Of a DNA stretch of 64,000 nt, positions 61,865-64,000 are shown one piece after another (position 1 is the first letter of the stretch; every line of letters begins with the position of its first letter). Position numbers and translations under genes: made by a program. Source of the stretch: PALSA-693 sp963834725 (lineage in GTDB: Bacteria > Actinomycetota > Acidimicrobiia > Acidimicrobiales > Palsa-688). The notes beneath the pieces were generated by a model. That model was given only the letters and a program-made list of their open reading frames with translations. It was not told the origin of the DNA and searched no databases. The stretch is taken from the NCBI GenBank assembly GCA_963834725.1, contig CAWICN010000001.1:3596001-3660000 (forward strand), written 5' to 3'.

Positions 61865-62467
61865 GTGGAGGACGCCGTGCCCGCAATTGACCTTCGACCT
61901 GCCGCTGCCCGCCTCGGTGCTCTGATCGAGGCTGTGCCGAAGGCTGATCTCGGCCGGCCGACGCCCTGCAGCGAGTACTGCGTGGGAGACCTTCTCGATC
62001 ACATGCAGGGGCTGACCATCGCCTTCGGAGGAGCGGCCGTGAAGGCGGATGGGCCTTCGTCAACTATGGGTCCTTCCGGCACCGCTGCCAATCTGGATGC
62101 CGCCTGGCGCAAGTCCTTGCCTGTCCGCCTAATGAACTTGGCCGACGCTTGGCAGGATCCGGAAGCCTGGACTGGGATGACTCGGGTTGGCGGTCAGGAC
62201 CTTCCCGGTGAGGTCGCGGGCATCGTGACTTTCGGTGAGCTCAGCGTCCAGGGGTGGGACTTGGCTCGGGCGACGCAGCTTCCCTTCGAGCCCGATCCTG
62301 AGGGAGTGGGTCCCCTGTTCGAGCTCATCCAACAGACCTTCGGATCCGGGCAGGATGCTCCTCGGGGACCGGCCTTCGCCCCCGCTGTCCCTGTCCCAGG
62401 TGACGCCCCGGTGTTCCATCAGATACTCGGTCTACTGGGCCGCGATCCCCAGTGGCCCGAGGGATAG
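61865..62467 (+). CDS. TIGR03086/DinB-like (mycothiol-dependent isomerase fold) protein
   Basis: About 200 residues from GTG 61865 (GTG 61877 is an alternative). The N-terminal metal-binding region TPCSEYCVGDLLDHMQGL and the later ELSVQGWDLARATQLPFEPDP are characteristic of the TIGR03086 subgroup of the mycothiol-dependent maleylpyruvate isomerase fold. The usual His in the second motif (VHGWDLA) is Gln here, so metal binding may differ. It stands alone; no operon is evident. Confidence 0.8.
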   Translation: MEDAVPAIDLRPAAARLGALIEAVPKADLGRPTPCSEYCVGDLLDHMQGLTIAFGGAAVKADGPSSTMGPSGTAANLDAAWRKSLPVRLMNLADAWQDPEAWTGMTRVGGQDLPGEVAGIVTFGELSVQGWDLARATQLPFEPDPEGVGPLFELIQQTFGSGQDAPRGPAFAPAVPVPGDAPVFHQILGLLGRDPQWPEG

Positions 62468-62950
62468 GACCGTCCCCTAACGCCGTCAGGACCCCGGGGG
62501 CCAGACCGTCGCCTTCCGCCGGCTTCGTGCCACAGGAAGAGCGGCCTCGGTGGCCATATGTCGAGCGTTACCGTGCGGTCCATCCACTCGACTCCGCCCG
62601 TTACATCGTGGGTTCGCCGAGTGCGCTCCCCCCAACCAAATCAGGCGGTATCGCACCCACGACAGGTTCCGATCCGTGCTCTGCGACGAGGCCAGGATCT
62701 GGCCATGACCGGCGCCGGGCTTACACGGTGCCTTAACGCGGTCTGGTGTCGGCTGCCGATCCCGCATCGGACGCTCCGGTTGGGGCGATCCCGACCGGCC
62801 GGATGGCTGCGACTGCCTCCGGGAGCTGGCTCGAAGAAGCGCTGTGTGAGGGGACGGTCACCCAGAGAGAGGTCTGGTCACAGTCACTTGACAGCCAAGA
62901 GTGGCACCGTGTTAGGGTCCACGGGAGGGGACACTGGAAGGGGCAAGAAA
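62468..62950 (+). promoter_or_regulatory. Intergenic region with a promoter before the beta-helix gene
   Basis: No gene is supportable. A consensus -35 TTGACA at 62888-62893 and a TAGGGT -10-like hexamer at 62913-62918 (19-nt spacing; GTTAGG at 17 nt is the alternative) precede the gene. They are followed by GGAAGGGG, the ribosome-binding site, 6 nt before ATG 62951. Confidence 0.5.
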
Positions 62951-64000
62951 ATGGGTCACGGCACACGGCTCGGGGTTGCGGGTCTGCTGGTCAGCGGAAC
63001 CATGATGTTGGGGGCGGCGCCTGCCATGGCGGCCGGCCACCACCACACCTGGGTGGTGCAGCCGGGGGTCGGAACGATCTCCGCGGCGGTCGGCGCCGCC
63101 AGTCCCGGCGACACGCTGCAGCTCGAGGAGGGCACTTTCTACGACAGCGTATTCGTCGGGCAGCTCGACGCCCAGGGCAACGCGCTCCCTAAGCCACTGA
63201 CCATCCACGGTGAGGGGGACGCCACCGTCATCAAACCGCCGGCTACGTCGACCAATCCGTGCAACGGCCCGGGCGCGATGGAGGGGTTGTGCATCGTCGG
63301 CCAGCTGGACTCCCAGGGCAACCCGGTGCTGTCGAATCCGGTACGCCACGTCCACATCTCCGATCTGCGCACCACCGGCTTCTCCGATTCGGGAGTCATC
63401 GGCTTCAACACGCTCGGACTCCAGGTCCGAGACGTCCGCTCCGACCACAACGGCGGCTATGGTATCGCCAGGTTCAACTCGACGAAATCGTTGTTCGCCG
63501 ACAACCGCGTGTCTTATAACGGCGAGGCGGGCCTGTACGTCGGGGACTCTCCCGACGCCTACAGCGTCGTCATGGACAATCGGGCGGATCACAACGGGTA
63601 CGGCATCTTCCTGCGTGACAGCACCCACGTCGTCGCCAAGGACAACGTCTCTTGGGGCAACTGCGTGGGCATCCTGGCTATTAATACCGGTTCGGGCGCC
63701 ACCGGCGCGAGCGGAGCCGGCCAATACCTGATCGAGGACAACACCGTCACGGCTAACGACCAGGCCTGCCCGGGCACCGCAGGACCGCCTACCTCCGGAA
63801 TCGGGATCGCGCTCGCCGGGGTGCAAGGCGTCAAGGTGCTCGACAACGAGGTGACCAACAACAAGCCCAGCGGGCCGAGTGTGTTCTCCGGCGGTGTCGT
63901 CATCGCCACTGCAGGCCACCCGGCGTCGCCGCCAACGAACAACCTGGTCAAAGACAACAACCTTGACGGCAACCAGCCCGCGGACATCTTCTGGGACCAG
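62951..64000 (+). CDS. Secreted right-handed beta-helix protein (3' end outside the window)
   Basis: 350 codons to the window edge without a stop. The signal peptide has GVAGLLVSGTMMLGAAPAM with cleavage near AMAAG. Then WVVQPGVGTISAAVGAASPGDTLQLEEGTF is the start of a parallel beta-helix of the NosD/pectate-lyase type. Repeating coils (NNVS/DNxV patterns such as FADNRVSYNGEAGLYVGDS, then VVMDNRADHNGYGIFLRDS and VVAKDNVSWGNCVGILAIN) continue to the edge. It is probably an extracellular polysaccharide-active or adhesion protein; catalytic residues cannot be assigned. Confidence 0.88.
   Translation, partial: MGHGTRLGVAGLLVSGTMMLGAAPAMAAGHHHTWVVQPGVGTISAAVGAASPGDTLQLEEGTFYDSVFVGQLDAQGNALPKPLTIHGEGDATVIKPPATSTNPCNGPGAMEGLCIVGQLDSQGNPVLSNPVRHVHISDLRTTGFSDSGVIGFNTLGLQVRDVRSDHNGGYGIARFNSTKSLFADNRVSYNGEAGLYVGDSPDAYSVVMDNRADHNGYGIFLRDSTHVVAKDNVSWGNCVGILAINTGSGATGASGAGQYLIEDNTVTANDQACPGTAGPPTSGIGIALAGVQGVKVLDNEVTNNKPSGPSVFSGGVVIATAGHPASPPTNNLVKDNNLDGNQPADIFWDQ

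Overview
The window reads as one high-GC actinobacterial chromosome segment, probably from a metagenome-derived or poorly studied lineage. Supporting signs are the GC content, GTG and TTG starts, runs of 4-nt ATGA/GTGA overlaps, a WhiB-type iron-sulfur protein, a CmtR/CadI metal pair and a TIGR03086-type protein. An Acidimicrobiia-like host is a guess from gene content only.

Region 1 (1-27.5 kb) is an intact, compact transport and catabolism island. It encodes a branched-chain-type (Liv) ABC importer built from unusual fusions: an MFS permease joined to a LivF-like ATPase, and LivH-LivM-LivG in one chain. Around it lie two substrate-binding lipoproteins, an acyl-CoA ligase, two SMP-30/lactonase-like enzymes, two APH-fold phosphotransferases, a DUF6285-like protein, a cyclase-family hydrolase, two PEP-utilizing phosphotransferases and four paralogues of a DHSWG-motif (CrtC/AttH-like, DUF7064-like) protein. 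Nearly every component occurs twice, so this looks like two diverged copies of one uncharacterised pathway for importing and activating an organic substrate. The two copies meet at a divergent promoter (22.0-22.9 kb) that carries palindromes.

Region 2 (27.5-50.7 kb) is a decaying accessory zone. Its host genes are fragmented or frameshifted: cyclase, luciferase-like monooxygenase, Tyr-phosphatase, quinone oxidoreductase, thiolase, DHA2 MFS, SDR, TetR, methyltransferase, SnoaL-like, MFS and Baeyer-Villiger monooxygenase. Insertion sequences are IS256-like, IS630-like (splitting the thiolase at a TA), IS1634-like (splitting the MFS gene with a CTAG duplication and carrying a small passenger gene), an IS256 fragment, and an IS110-type transposase preceded by DUF6431-like and WhiB-like genes. 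Apparently intact islands within it are an HxlR regulator, a VapBC toxin-antitoxin pair and a CmtR-CadI-CDF metal-resistance operon.

Region 3 (50.7-57.5 kb) is a three-level nested mobile element. An IS3-family element is interrupted in OrfB by a group II intron. The intron's reverse transcriptase is in turn interrupted, between the two aspartates of its YADD motif, by a RIT element (three overlapping tyrosine recombinases between 39-bp inverted repeats). Removing each layer on paper restores the reading frame beneath it.

Region 4 (57.5-64 kb) is ordinary again: a truncated membrane-protein gene at the IS3 border, a PadR-ABC ATPase-FtsX permease operon, a TIGR03086-like protein, and the start of a secreted beta-helix protein running off the window. 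I saw no rRNA, tRNA or CRISPR array.
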